DNA of 64,000 nucleotides from Neoscytalidium dimidiatum (lineage: Eukaryota > Ascomycota > Dothideomycetes > Botryosphaeriales > Botryosphaeriaceae). Each line of letters opens with the position of its first letter. Positions within the stretch are counted from its first letter, which is position 1. The notes below the pieces were generated by a model. The model saw nothing but the letters and a program-made list of their open reading frames with translations. It had not been told where the DNA came from and did no database searches. A program made the translations under genes and the position numbers. The stretch lies in NCBI GenBank assembly GCA_037367355.1, contig CM074698.1, positions 248,001-312,000 on the forward strand, read 5' to 3'. Positions 33,474 to 46,250 of this stretch are shown in pieces.

Positions 33474-35385
33474 GCGCTGACAGACATGGATTCTCTGCGC
33501 GGGGTTCGAGGCTTATGAACGAAATGATTTGCATTCTTTTGCAAGGCGTTACGGACTATTTTCATCGCATTAAGCGACGGTGTTCTCGGATAAACTATCT
33601 TTTGGGTCTCGGTCGGCGCACCAAAATCGGGCCACAGATGAGCTTTCGGGCTACTTTTCGAATCCGCATGGTCATGGGCTCAGCACGTTACAGGGCTGTC
33701 TAGTAGACTAGGAGCAATCGAAGGGGTCGCTACTACTTGGAGCGCTTCATCATCCATTTCAGACAACATTGTGTCTGCGAAGTGATAATTTCCATATCGT
33801 CAATAATATCGTCTAATCGTTAAAAAAAATGACAGTGTCCCTGTGGAATAGACGACCCAGCGCTGAAGACTTCAAAATAATTTCCTTGAGTTCCACGGTC
33901 CACCCCACTTTCGGCATCTGGAGATTGACAAATATCCGCTGGCCATAAAATTTCAAGTTGAATTTTTCTTCTGTAACGGAGGGTCTCAATTGTCCTCAAC
34001 GGATGCGAATCCCTTATATCAAGAAATATAAAGCTCCCAGAAAGACGTTCACATGCTTCATTATGCGCCCGATTGCTTAGCCGTCTTCGCACTGTGTAAT
34101 GATGCGGTAGATCAATATGCACCAATGAACCCGTTTCCTTCTAACTTCGTCCAGTACGGAAAAGAACTTTGACACTGCAGTCCAACGGACCCGTATCCTT
34201 TCCCGCGCAAGCTTGAGGAGAAATCCCTCCTGCCTCTCTATCAGTAGGCAAGCTCCTCTATTCGCTCGAGGAACGGTGCTAAAACTTTATGTGGACCGCT
34301 ACGCGATAAGGCGCGCGTTGGCGCACTAAGGAAAGAGATCCACAGTAAGTGTTTCAAGACTATACAGAACACTTGATAATGAACGAACAAGTTGTTATTG
34401 ACTTGGCAAAGAAAAGCCCTTATCGACTTCGAATACCCGGGTGGTCGGAAGAAAATACTCTTCGAGAACTGTGGAAGTGCCAATTCCTGCTTGCTGGGAT
34501 TACAATAAAATGCCAAAGCCTCCCAAGATTCCATGCACAATGCCAACCTGTTGAGCATCGACACCCCTCAAGCTCGATATGCTGATTACATACATACTAT
34601 CGTGTTAAATTATACACGAGATCGAAGACTCATCAGGCACTAATACATTTTTTCTTTGCCTCTACGGAAACCCCCCACCAAGAGCGAACCCCCGGGTGGC
34701 TCACATTTGAGAGGACAGACGAACAGGCAGATGAGCTATCATGGCGGATTCAAGCTCTCCTTCTCGAGATGCTACACCGTAAGATTTTCCACTGCCTTCA
34801 GAATATCATGGTGTGAAAATTGGTGGAGGCCCAGCCTGGGCACAATAAGCTTCCGTTAGGTACTCCTGTTCCTACGGAGCTTCCTGCTTGATTTGGGTCT
34901 CGGTGCGACAAAAAAATTTTCATAGGGCTTCAGAGGCTAGAAGTTCGATTGATAATGTATTCACGGCTGCGATCTACCTAAACCATGGTTAGAGTGCCTG
35001 ATCCAGAGATAGTCCCTGCTCCGTGTGTAGTAGGTATGCATCTTACAACGTTCTAAACTTACAGACCCAGCTGTCTTGCACGTTCATGGCTCCTTATGTT
35101 TTTGAACTAAAGGGTCTTCCGTTCTTTCTTTCTTTCTTCCTTTCTTTTTTTTTAAGAATTAGAAGGTTTCTTCGTAATAGGGGATCAAGATCCCGCGGGC
35201 ATGGTAGCGATCTTCCCTTTAACCACGGTAGTATTAGAATTTTGGAGCCCTTGAACTTCAAATTGGGCCTCAGTTTTGAGAGTGATCTTTACCAAGAAAT
35301 CTTCATATAGCTCTATAAGAAGGCGCCAGACGTTGTCTTCTCGATATTGTGGTCTGTTCTGTACAGGCTCTTTAGACAATCTACC
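33474..35385. other. intergenic with coding-like fragments
   Basis: YPI1 3' UTR followed by AT-richer DNA. Short frames with somewhat protein-like composition occur at 33820-34125 (minus), 34349-34585 (plus) and about 34641-34816 (plus; contains PGWLTFERTDEQADELSWRI). None matches a family I recognise and none has a convincing gene structure. Confidence 0.4.
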
Positions 35386-35990
35386 ATGACAGCCAAAAGA
35401 GAGCCTTGGTACAACCGGATCTTCAAGTACGTCTCTCTTTGTCCTTGAACGGAGGCTAGGTCCTAACAGGGCTCTTAAAGGACACCTTGTCTTGAGGACG
35501 AATGGAACTTGTTGAAGGCAGTCGACACTGCGGATTCTGCACAATGCAGGTCAAATTGGGAGCAGGCAATCCTCAGTAAGATCCAAAGTGCGAACTGAAC
35601 GGAACGCGAAGCTGACCACATCGTTCCTTTACAGGCCAAGCTCAATATCTCTGGCCCACCAGCAAACTAGAGATCGAGTACACTAAACTGGTGCATACGA
35701 AACATTCTACACCTGACGCACAGGCGACGTTTTATGGCCGTCTTGTCTGGAAGAAGGAACTTGATGCTCCGCACAATGCTTATCTCACCCTGAGAGGCGT
35801 ACACATCAATGTTCCCGAGAAGTATGCCTTGCAAATCAGAACCCACGCAATTCACATTGCCCTGCTTAGTGCTCTTCATGAATGGGTCGTGGCCCGGCTG
35901 AAGAAGAAGCTTGGAAAAAATTGGGAGAAAGTGCTGATTGAAGAGTGGAGCAAGGGAGGTGCGGCTTGCCCACCGGCATATAAAGAGTGA
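35386..35990 (+). CDS. unknown protein, three-exon model
   Basis: Not recognised. Exons 35386-35426, 35481-35575 and 35635-35990 give 492 nt, 163 aa, with consistent phases: CAA|gtacgt ... TCCTAAC branch ... aaag|GAC, then CTCA|gtaaga ... GCTGAC ... acag|GCC. The product starts MTAKREPWYNRIFK and contains EDEWNLLKAVDTADSAQC, QYLWPTSKLEIEYTKL, FYGRLVWKKELDAP and a basic, amphipathic end (VVARLKKKLGKNWEKVLIEE). No signal peptide or membrane span. The reading continues open a little upstream of the ATG, so another 5' exon is possible. A minus-strand frame (35185-35544, 119 codons) overlaps exons 1-2 and also looks partly protein-like. Exon 3 is the better-supported part. Confidence 0.45.
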
Positions 35991-36925
35991 GAGAGTGAGC
36001 TTTCATTACATTTGCTCACCAGAAAGTATCGCATTAGCTCATCTCTTCTGTTATTTTTGGAGATAAATAATTCGGAGAATCTCTAGACGTATCTCAAGAT
36101 AGTTACATCAGTACGGATTATTTTAACTTCATACTTCATCTCCCTCCTAGGTACTTAGCTGCTTGTTCATGGCCAGTGCCTGGGTAAATACGCCGCCCAA
36201 TCAACTGGCGCCGCTGCGTGACTGTCCGTCACCTTATCAGACAACTGGAGGACAAAGGAGACTACGAACCGAGCTCCTAACGCTGAACCTAAGGCAGTCA
36301 TTTCCAAGCTCCGTGCTTGCTCTCCTGACCACAACAGACGCAGACTAAAAGGAGACTTGGGCTTGATATCAACATGACTATGTGGGGCCATTGAGGAGTC
36401 AGAGCTTCTCAGCGAGCGTCTTCAACCAGAAGCGCGAGAACAGACGAGGCAACCTGAAGCTTCGGTTTTTTTGTGCTAGAGGGAGACAACGCATGACAGG
36501 CGCGCAGCCAATGGCCAGGCGGGCCATCTTTGGGAGGACAAGTCAGCGACGGCGCGATGCCAGTTGAGGAGGGATCAAACACAGGGAATCCCAACAAACA
36601 GGCGCGGGGAGCTGGAGCGCGCGCACAGTGACGGGGCTGTTCAACGCGAGGAGCCAGTGCGTGCATGAGGGCGCTGGCACGTGGTGCCCCGAATTGCTCC
36701 GCGACAGTTGCCGACGAGGGCGCTCGCGCTGGGCTGCAGAGGGCCGGCCGACCGACCCCAAGCTCTTTTTGTTTTCGCGACCAACCTGACTCCCGCTCCC
36801 CCAGCGCAACCACCTCCTCTAAGCACATCATCGGTAGGGCTGCATCACCACCTCATCTCATCGCGCCGCCTCTCTGACGCTCGTCCAGCAACTTCCTCTC
36901 ACTCCTCCTCCGCAACACCGCAATC
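35991..36925. other. intergenic, porin promoter
   Basis: No gene seen. The last 150 bases before 36926 are C/T-rich with a C/A-rich leader (CACCACCTCATCTCATCG), typical of a strongly expressed fungal promoter. Confidence 0.5.
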
Positions 36926-38252
36926 ATGTCCGTCCCGGCCTTCAGCGACATCCCCAAGTCGGCCAACGACGTATGTTTGCATTGCGCTGCATCATTGCGC
37001 AATTGGCCAAGCCTGTCTGCTCCTCCAGTGCTGACCCTGTGCAAAACAGCTCCTGAACAAGGACTTCTACCACGCCGCTGCTGGTACGGCTTGCGGCGCG
37101 AATTCCCTTAGTGCGGGCTCCTACTGACGCAATGCGATAGCGGTTCTTGAGGTCAAGCTCAAGTCCCCCAACGGCGTCGCCGTCACCACCAAGGGCACCT
37201 CCGCCCACGATGGCCCTATCAATGGCTCCGTAGGTCCTACCGCATCCCCGCGCGCATTGGAGCGGTTGCTGACTGGCTGCGCGCACGTCAACAGGTCGAG
37301 GGAAAGAAGGCTCTCTCTAACGGTATATCTCTGCAACATTTCTCTTTAGTGGCACCCATCAGAAAGAGGAACGGCTTCAACTGCAACTTCATACTGTTGG
37401 GGGTGCCGGGCCCGCCTCGGGCCCTGGGGATGGACATATCCGGGCTAATACGTATCTCGACAAATACAGGCATCACCGTTACCGAGTCCTGGAACACGGC
37501 CAACGTCCTGAACACCAAGGTCGAGCTGGACAACACCTTCACCAAGGGCCTGAAGGCGGAGCTGTCCTCGGTCTTTGCGCCCTCGTCGGGCAACAAGGGC
37601 CAGAAGCTCAACCTGACCTTCAAGCAGCCCGCCTTCCAGACCCGCGCCTTCTTCGACTATTCGGCCGCAGGCAACCTGACAGCCGTCGTCGACGGTGTCG
37701 TCGGCCACGAGGGCTTCCTCGTCGGTGGTGAGGCTGGCTACGACGTCCAGAAGGCCGCCATCACCCGCTACTCGGCTGCCGTTGGCTACCAGACCCCTCT
37801 CTACAGCGCTGCCATCACCGCTACCAACAACCTGAACGTCTTCACTGCCTCCTACTACCAGAAGGTCAACGCCGCCGTCGAGACTGGTGCTAAGGCTTCC
37901 TGGGACGCCAAGGCCGGCTCTGCTGTCGGCATTGAGCTCGCCAGCAAGTACAAGCTTGACCCTCTCTCTTTCGCTAAGGTGAGTTCGGACTGGTGCAGGC
38001 ATACTCATAGCCGCTGGTAGTAACATGACTTTCCTCCAAAACAGGCCAAGATCAACGACCGCGGTATCGCTTCCCTTGCCTACAACACCAAGATCAACCA
38101 GGGCTTCACTTTCGGCATCGGTGCCTCCCTCGACACCCAGAAGCTCAACGAGGCTGGACACAAGGTAGTACCGAGATGCGCTCTCACTTTACAGAACAGA
38201 AACACTGATACTTTCCGACCAGATTGGCGCCAGCTTCACCTTCGAGGGTTAA
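36926..38252 (+). CDS. por1: mitochondrial outer-membrane porin (VDAC)
   Basis: Voltage-dependent anion channel forming the metabolite pore of the mitochondrial outer membrane. Seven exons: 36926-36970, 37050-37083, 37141-37229, 37295-37322, 37470-37978, 38045-38164, 38223-38252; 855 nt, 284 aa, the canonical fungal VDAC length. It starts MSVPAFSDIPKSAND, has LLNKDFYHAAAAVLEVKLKS (N-terminal helix and first strand), then GITVTESWNTANVLNTKVEL, TFKQPAFQTRAFFDYSAAG and VVGHEGFLVGGEAGYDVQKA, and ends NEAGHKIGASFTFEG, the eukaryotic porin signature region plus closing strand. The small 5' exons (34, 89 and 28 nt) are typical of fungal porin genes. The fourth intron (147 nt) is the longest. Assignment certain. 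Confidence 0.96.
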
Positions 38253-38711
38253 ACGGATCAAAAAGCATTTGCGGATGGAGACATAGAATGGGGGAGAGCG
38301 ACATTTTGAACAATTCCCTGTAGCTTTAGCCTTTTGCCCTCCACAGTTTGAGAGGTTCTATAATTGCTAGAGCACATTCAAACTCAGAGGAGAACAACAT
38401 CGTTTGCGAGAACGGAAAATGTGCATGTCTACACATTGGTTGGGACTAGGTGATGTATATGCAATTGCGCATTCACGACCAAGTAAACCCATCCACTGGG
38501 AAAAAGAAAAAAGAAAACCGAACGCCGCAGTCTATGATGATGATGCCAGTGGTCTCTGCCGCCGTTCTGATGCCCATTTAACCTAGATTCAATTCCATCC
38601 TATCATATCTTTACCGACAGCCGCACAACGGCTCCTCTTAACAGTTGCAGCGAGCACAACAGCAATCTCCCCGCTCTTACAAACGCTTCCAATCACCAAA
38701 ACACTCTCCTT
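38253..38711. other. convergent 3' flanks of porin and J-protein genes
   Basis: No gene seen; should hold both 3' UTRs. Confidence 0.5.
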
Positions 38712-39760
38712 CTATTTCCCCGGGACCCTCTCCTTCCTCTTATTGTTGAACAAACTCGGTATGCTCGCCACCACCGCGATCGCGCCGCTGACGACGAAGA
38801 AGTTGATCAGCAAGCTCCACGAGCCCCCGCCGTTCTTCATCTCCTCGACGCTCTCGCCGCGCGCGCGCCCGCGCCGCGCCAGCCGCGCCGCGATGCCCTC
38901 CTGCGTCCGCCGGTGCGCCACGCGGTCCCAATGCGGGATCCGATTGTCCCAGCCGCGCTCCGCCTGGCCCGGGCCGAACCCGCCGCCGCCGCCGTCGCTG
39001 TAGAACGCGCCCGTGTACGTGTTGTCGCCGCCGGCCGACGAGGACGTCGACTGGCCCGCGTGGCTGTGGTGGTCGGAGGTAGAGGAAGAGGACGAGGACG
39101 AGGACGAGGCGTGCTCGTCGTTGTAGCCGCCCGCGGCCGCGCGCTTCGCCCCCTGCGCGCCCCAGGCCCCGTTGCGGTAGAAGGACGGCGGGGGCCCGCG
39201 GAAGGCGGTGCGGCGCCGGCTCAGGCCCGAGGGCGGGCGCGAGCCGGCCGGCCCGGTGTAGGATGCTGCGTGGTGTTGGTGGTGGTGGTGGGTGTGCGGA
39301 GAGCGGTTTTGCTGGCGCGCGAGGTCGCGGTCGTAGCGGCTGCGCTTTTCGGGCGAGCCGAGGACGTGGTAGGCTTCGCTGATGCGGACGAAGCGGGAGG
39401 AGGAGGTGGGATCGCCTTTGTTGCGGTCAGGGTGGTGGCGTTTTGAAAGGGAGTAGAATTGTCTGCGTTCATTGGGGTTAGTTTGAGTGGTTACCTTTTT
39501 TTTTTTTTTTTCTAAGGTGGCGGAGGTGAGAGTGGAAGTGGAAGTGGAAGTGAGTGGGGAGGTTTTATTAACCGTTTGATGTCAGCAGCGCTCGCGGTGA
39601 AGGGTAGTTCAAGCGCCTCGTAGTGGTTCTGCACCTCGGCGTGGTCGCGGCGCGCGGTCGATGCGTGGAATTGGCGTGTGCTGGTGTTGCTGGATTGGTG
39701 GCGGCGCCGCGCAGCGAGCAGCGGCTGGGTACTACGCGAGAACAGCACGAGGCGTGGCAT
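38712..39760 (-). CDS. mitochondrial DnaJ-domain protein with C-terminal membrane anchor
   Basis: Hsp70 co-chaperone of the J-protein family. Exons 39573-39760 and 38712-39462 give 939 nt, 312 aa; the junction is IKR|QFYSLSK (donor GTTAAT, weak; acceptor CGCAG). The N-terminus is Arg/Ser-rich without acids (PRLVLFSRSTQPLLAARRRH) and carries FHASTARR, fitting a cleavable mitochondrial presequence. The J domain (about 46-105) begins NHYEALELPFTASAADIKRQ, holds the HPD motif at 73-75, and ends ISEAYHVLGSPEKRSRYD. A long low-complexity linker (His, Gly, Ser runs) follows. Near the C-terminus is one hydrophobic segment (LLINFFVVSGAIAVVASIP) with a basic tail (NNKRKERVPGK). This layout resembles small mitochondrial membrane J-proteins of fungi; the specific orthologue is not clear. 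It shares a 687-bp divergent promoter with the MetAP2 gene. Confidence 0.88.
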
Positions 39761-40447
39761 GCCTCATTCTTGGAATTGGGTTTATGGGAGTCTAGAGGGA
39801 GAGTGTGGTTGATTTAGGGAGGATGCCTAGGGTGGAAGTGGTTGTAGTCCATGATGACGTCTCCGACAGCGGAAGAGCACGAGTGAATTGCGCGCGGCCG
39901 TTCCGCTAGCAGAGCCGGCCCAGAGGACTGGCAGGGAAACCCACTTTACCTCGCCGTGGCCGCTGCCATTGCATTTGCCAAATGTGCGGAGTTGCACAGC
40001 CATCCTTCCTCCTCAGCAGATCAATAGAGAATCACGGCTTTGAAGTTTCGGCATGCCTAAGTAGTGCTCTGTGTCACAAGCTGGTTTTTAAGGCGTCCAA
40101 AAGCCCTGCATACTGCATTCTGCCCTGAGGGCGATGGCAACGACTTGTCAAGAAGCGGGCCGGGGATGTCTTGTCGTGCTCCAGAAAGACCCGCACAACT
40201 CTATAGAAATAAGAATCCGTTTTCGAATACCCTATTAAGACATTTGATTTCTCCTCATAATCATATATCTAATACACAGTGAGATGCAGAGAAAAGAGGC
40301 CCAAGCATGCTCAGCCCTACGGCGGCTGGACACCGGAAGTCCGCTCGAACGCCGCACCGCACGGGCCACTATTAAGGTGTGCTACTCGCCTCTTAAGCCG
40401 CTTGTCCCACTGCTCTCCAGTCCACCAACTCCCTCATCTCAGACAAA
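39761..40447. promoter_or_regulatory. divergent promoter region (J-protein / MetAP2)
   Basis: 687 bp between two start codons pointing away from each other. No third gene is visible. The MetAP2 side is C/T-rich (CCACTGCTCTCCAGTCC) just before its ATG. Confidence 0.5.
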
Positions 40448-42468
<2,021 letters not shown>

Positions 42469-43390
42469 TCACAACGCCTTCCTGATGGCGCTCTTGAACG
42501 GATAGATCTGGACCTGTTGGGAAAAGAGAGAAGGGTCAGCATATAAACCAGCATCATAGTGTACCCTCCTCTTTCTGCTAATCACCCTCTTCTTCTCATG
42601 ATCAAAGAATTAAACAACTGATCACAGGAAGGATGCGGAGAAAGAGGGAAAAGGAAAAAAAAAATGTAAGGCGAGGGAAGTGGAGCAGGGCGGAGGTGTC
42701 TGCTATCCTTCTAACGCACCTTGTTCCAATCCCACACCTGATTCTCGGTGTAGACGTCCTTCTTCAGCTTCTCGAGCACCTCCTCCTTGGACGAGGCCCA
42801 GGCCAGCATGGCGGAGCCGAGCATCTTCATCGGCTCGCCCTCCTTGGGCACGTCGGACAGGAAGCCGCCGCCCCACAGCCAGAAGTCCGGCGGGTAGGTC
42901 TGCAGGTTTTGGAGGTGTTGTCTGCGATTTCCCATGTCAGCCATCATTATTGCTGTTCTCTTCGAATTTTATTTTTTTTTCTAAAAACAAACACATTACG
43001 CTCGGCTGGACGAACGAAGGTGATGGGTCTGCAATGGGTCTATCATGAAGAGCAGGGTCTGGGGTTCCGAGACGGGGGTGTTATTTGCTTTTTGATATGG
43101 GTATGAAGAGTGGGGGTTGAAAGAGAGAAGAAGGCTTACTGCCGGACTTCCATGCGGCGGGGCAGAGCGCCTTCCTGGTCAGGAAGGATGACGAGCCATT
43201 CGTACTTCTGGGGTTCGGTGGAGGAGGACATTTTCCTGGTTATCGATGGTGTCGGAGCGGTGGCGGTGCTGGTGGTTAAAGGTAGACGTAGTGGGGTACC
43301 GGTAGCAGAAGAAGTAGCCGACGGGGTAGCCCGGAAGACGGAAGGACGTGGGGTCGTTAAGAAGAGTCGACGGCTACAGACGGCGATCAT
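42469..43390 (-). CDS. YciI-like domain protein, probably mitochondrial
   Basis: Small protein with a YciI-like alpha/beta (dimeric ferredoxin-like) domain; fungal members have no established reaction. Exons 43140-43390, 42720-42921 and 42469-42513 give 498 nt, 165 aa, phases consistent (MEVRQ|QHLQNL; WDWNK|VQIYPF). The domain core is YEWLVILPDQEGALPRRMEV, then FWLWGGGFLSDVP, KMLGSAMLAWASSKEEVLE, and VYTENQVWDWNKVQIYPFK. The last exon is only 45 nt. From ATG 43390 there is an N-terminal extension rich in Arg/Ser/Thr and free of acidic residues (MIAVCSRRLFLTTPRPSVFR), which fits a mitochondrial presequence. An internal Met at residue 54 (MSSSTEPQKYEW) could give a cytosolic form. Introns of 218 and 206 nt are long for the window. 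Confidence 0.85.
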
Positions 43391-44205
43391 GAAGCCTCAC
43401 GAAAAAGTGAGATTCTGATTGACGACTGGTCGGAGGAACTTTCGTGCGTGAGCCAAGAAGAGGGATGTGAGGAGAACGATGTTATAGCGGGAAGGTCGAT
43501 GATCTTAAGATGGGACGAAGAGCAAAGTGCAGGGGAAGGAACCAGAGACAGCCGCCTTAGGAAATTCGACTCGCGTGACTTACCAGAGGATTCCTCGTTG
43601 AGGAAAGGGGGGAAAGAGATGGTGTCAGCGGAATAAATATTCCCGCGTGTTAATTCTATTTTCATGCAATCCGAAGGGCGTGTTTGATGGCTGGTGGGAA
43701 TGTTCGTGATTTGTGAAAGGTCGACCGGCTTCGCCCCACCACCCCGCCAATCCCGCGCCGTGCAGCCTGGGCCCGAGGCTCGGCGGAAACGCCTTCGGCG
43801 GGGTCATGACTACGCGTGCGCCGAATCCACCCTCTCTTTTCGTGACCACAAGACTCTCTGCCGCATGCACACAGCGTCGGAGAGCTCCGTCAATTACTGA
43901 AACAGGAGGGTGGGATCATAAGGCTACGGAAATCCCGAATCCTCATCCCAGTTACCCGAGCTGCATGCTGCATGCGTGCATGCATCCATGCATGCTCCTC
44001 TTACGCCCTGTTTCTCTGATCCAGCAAAGCAGAGCAAGAATTGAAGAAAAACCCCCCATCCTCCGCCGTTGCATAACCTGAAACGTCTCTGTTTCAGGAA
44101 CCTGCCTACATCATCACCACCACCAGAAGAAATAGATATCCCGCCAACCACAACCGCGCCAGAGGCCTGAGCAAAAACCACCCCATCCGCAATATCTCCC
44201 CCACC
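43391..44205. promoter_or_regulatory. divergent intergenic region (YciI-like / acidic protein)
   Basis: 815 bp. Contains a GCATGCATGC-type palindromic stretch near 43970-43992 (repeated TGCATGCATGCA). No gene recognised. Confidence 0.4.
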
Positions 44206-44652
44206 ATGCCACACGACGACGACGACGACGAGGACTCCTTCCCTGCATCCATGATCGGCGCAGCCGTCGGCGATGACGCCGTCATCCGCGGTGGGTCGAA
44301 CAATGCTCTCGACGACGACGACGACGACGCTGCCGCCCAGGACCACAGCGCCGACTTCCAGCTCCCCCTGCCACCGCTGTCCGATTCGGATGGGGAGTTC
44401 CTCCGCGCTGTTGCCGCGAGAGCCGAGACCTCCGCTGCTGCTGCCGGTGACAAGAGCACCCGGTCACCTCTGCGCAGGTTGATTGCGGCGTATGCGGCCG
44501 AGGCGGCGGCGCGGGAAATGCCGCACGGTTTGGCGCCCGTGTATCAGGGTTATCTGCTGAAGATGTCGGATGGCGTGAGCCTGGAGGAGCTGCTTGGCGG
44601 TGAGGCTGGCAGCGGGGAAGAGGTGAGGAGAAGGGGGAAGGGGAAGCTGTGA
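44206..44652 (+). CDS. acidic hypothetical protein
   Basis: Not recognised. An uninterrupted 148-aa frame with a good start context (ACCATGCC). It begins with two Asp runs (HDDDDDEDSF and ALDDDDDDAAAQ), then SDSDGEFLRAVAARAETSA, an Arg/Ala-rich helix-forming region (RSPLRRLIAAYAAEAAAREM), and HGLAPVYQGYLLKMSDGVSL before a basic end. No signal peptide or membrane span. Asp runs come from GAC repeats, so part may be low-complexity drift; the second half looks like genuine coding sequence. Introns not excluded. Confidence 0.5.
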   Translation: MPHDDDDDEDSFPASMIGAAVGDDAVIRGGSNNALDDDDDDAAAQDHSADFQLPLPPLSDSDGEFLRAVAARAETSAAAAGDKSTRSPLRRLIAAYAAEAAAREMPHGLAPVYQGYLLKMSDGVSLEELLGGEAGSGEEVRRRGKGKL

Positions 44653-44936
44653 AAAGGGAGGAGGGGTGGGGTGGGGGGAGCGGTGGAAGTGAACTGAGAG
44701 GGTGAAGCGTGTCTCCGGAGCACTGCGTCCTTCTCGTCATGGTGTATCAAAATCTCCCGGTATCTTCCGTTCATCTGATGCTGCCCAGCCGTCAATGATC
44801 ATTCCCTTTTTACTTTTCATACCTTATACACATTCCCATGTCCGAAATATCATGATCCATTATCTCCCAGCTCACCGATGCCTCGTGCTATGGACAGCCT
44901 CAATCATGCAAAGCATCCTTCCTCACCTCCTCCCCT

Positions 44937-46250
44937 TCATTTGACCCCGGGGATAGACGAAGCCTCGTTCGCGCCCAACTCCTCCTCCTTCCACCCCGCC
45001 GACACAGCCTTCGGGCCGTTCCCACCGCCCACCTTCCTCCCGCCCTCAGCCCTCTTCACCCTGCACCACATGCCGACCTCCTTGTCCCAAATGAACTGCC
45101 AAATCACGCCGACCCAGCTGCGATGCCGGGGCAGCGGGTCGTAGAACTCGTTGGCGATGCGGTTCAGCTCCCACAGGCGGGTCCACGGCACGGCCGGGAA
45201 GTCGTGGTGCTCGTTGTGCAGGCCGACGTTGTACGTGAAGAAGTTCAGCGGCCCGTAGTACGAGAAGGTCTCGGGCGGCGGCGCCAGCTTCATCGCCGCC
45301 GCCGTCGCCGCGTCGCGCGCCTCGGGCGGCTGCCGCTCGAAGACGTAGTGCTCGGCGATGAAGTGGCCCGCGCAGGGGTGCAGCGAGCCAGCCAGGAAGG
45401 ACGACGCGATCAGGTAGTAGAAGGCGGTCCAGCCGCAGGTTTTGATCAGCACGTAGTCGAAGGCGAGCTGGAAGGCGATGTTGAAGAGGTGGATCTTGGA
45501 GATGGGGAGCTGGTAGATGAACATGGGGCGCAGCGCGTAGAAGAAGATTTGGAAGGTCGCGAAGAAGGCTTTGCCCAGCACCGAATCGAGGAAGATGGCT
45601 TCGAAAGCTGTGGGAAGGTCGGTGTCCAGGCCGTCGACGCCGAGGGACTTGTGGTGCGTAAGGTGGTAGGGCTGGCGTTGAGCATGGACGTTAGCAGGTT
45701 GTACAGCTAATAGGAGACCAAGCCGAGTCAAACTGTAAGGACAGCCAGAGTCAAAATAAAAACATGTGCGTACCCGGAACGAAGCACTATACGGAATGCC
45801 TATGGGCAAATTCGCGAAACAGGCGAACAGGCGGTTCGCCATTGGCGACCGGAAGGCAAGATTGTGCGAGATCTCATGGATGGCGAGGAATATGTTCTGG
45901 TTCGCAGTGGCACCGATAATGTAGGCGGTGAGGAAGAAGGGCCAGGATAGGATGGGCGAGTTGCGAAGGAGGTAGGCGCAGGCTACTTGCAGCGCGACCA
46001 CGCCGGCGACGACATACTTCGTCAATGGCTCGGGACCGCAGAGCTTCGTGACCTGCAGAAAGTTACATGTCAGCTTGGGCGTATCCGAAGCAAGCGGGGT
46101 GGGTGATCTTGGACGTGCCTCCGGGTGAGCCTTGATAATGGCCATGCGCCGAGTCCGGTGCGGCTCCTCGGTATACGTCCAGAAGAAGTCCTGCTCAACA
46201 TTCTTCTTCTTGGGCTCGATTGTCGTCGTGGTCGTGACCGACGCCTGCAT
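44937..46250 (-). CDS. DES1: sphingolipid delta(4)-desaturase (dihydroceramide desaturase)
   Basis: ER membrane di-iron enzyme introducing the 4,5-trans double bond of the sphingoid base in ceramide, an early step of fungal glucosylceramide synthesis. Exons 46119-46250, 45774-46052 and 44937-45671 give 1146 nt, 381 aa. The N-terminal lipid-desaturase segment is QDFFWTYTEEPHRTRRMAII, then KAHPEVTKLCGPEPLTKYVV across the first junction. Three His boxes are present: HEISH (103-107), HLTHH (140-144) and HNEHH (289-293). Hydrophobic helices lie around 58-75, 80-97 and 215-235. Both introns (66 and 102 nt) are multiples of three without stops, so unspliced reading also looks open, but splicing restores family sequence (IPYSASFRPYHLTHHKSLG). 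Intron 1 has a GC donor (GAG|GCACGT). An upstream in-frame start would add residues with no family match. Confidence 0.94.
   Translation of the reverse strand: MQASVTTTTTIEPKKKNVEQDFFWTYTEEPHRTRRMAIIKAHPEARPRSPTPLASDTPKLTCNFLQVTKLCGPEPLTKYVVAGVVALQVACAYLLRNSPILSWPFFLTAYIIGATANQNIFLAIHEISHNLAFRSPMANRLFACFANLPIGIPYSASFRVRTCFYFDSGCPYSLTRLGLLLAVQPANVHAQRQPYHLTHHKSLGVDGLDTDLPTAFEAIFLDSVLGKAFFATFQIFFYALRPMFIYQLPISKIHLFNIAFQLAFDYVLIKTCGWTAFYYLIASSFLAGSLHPCAGHFIAEHYVFERQPPEARDAATAAAMKLAPPPETFSYYGPLNFFTYNVGLHNEHHDFPAVPWTRLWELNRIANEFYDPLPRHRSWVGVIWQFIWDKEVGMWCRVKRAEGGRKVGGGNGPKAVSAGWKEEELGANEASSIPGVK

Noticed and set aside
33820..34125. 101-codon minus-strand frame
   Set aside because: Protein-like in places but no family, no flanking exons and no conserved motif; left as unassigned intergenic DNA.
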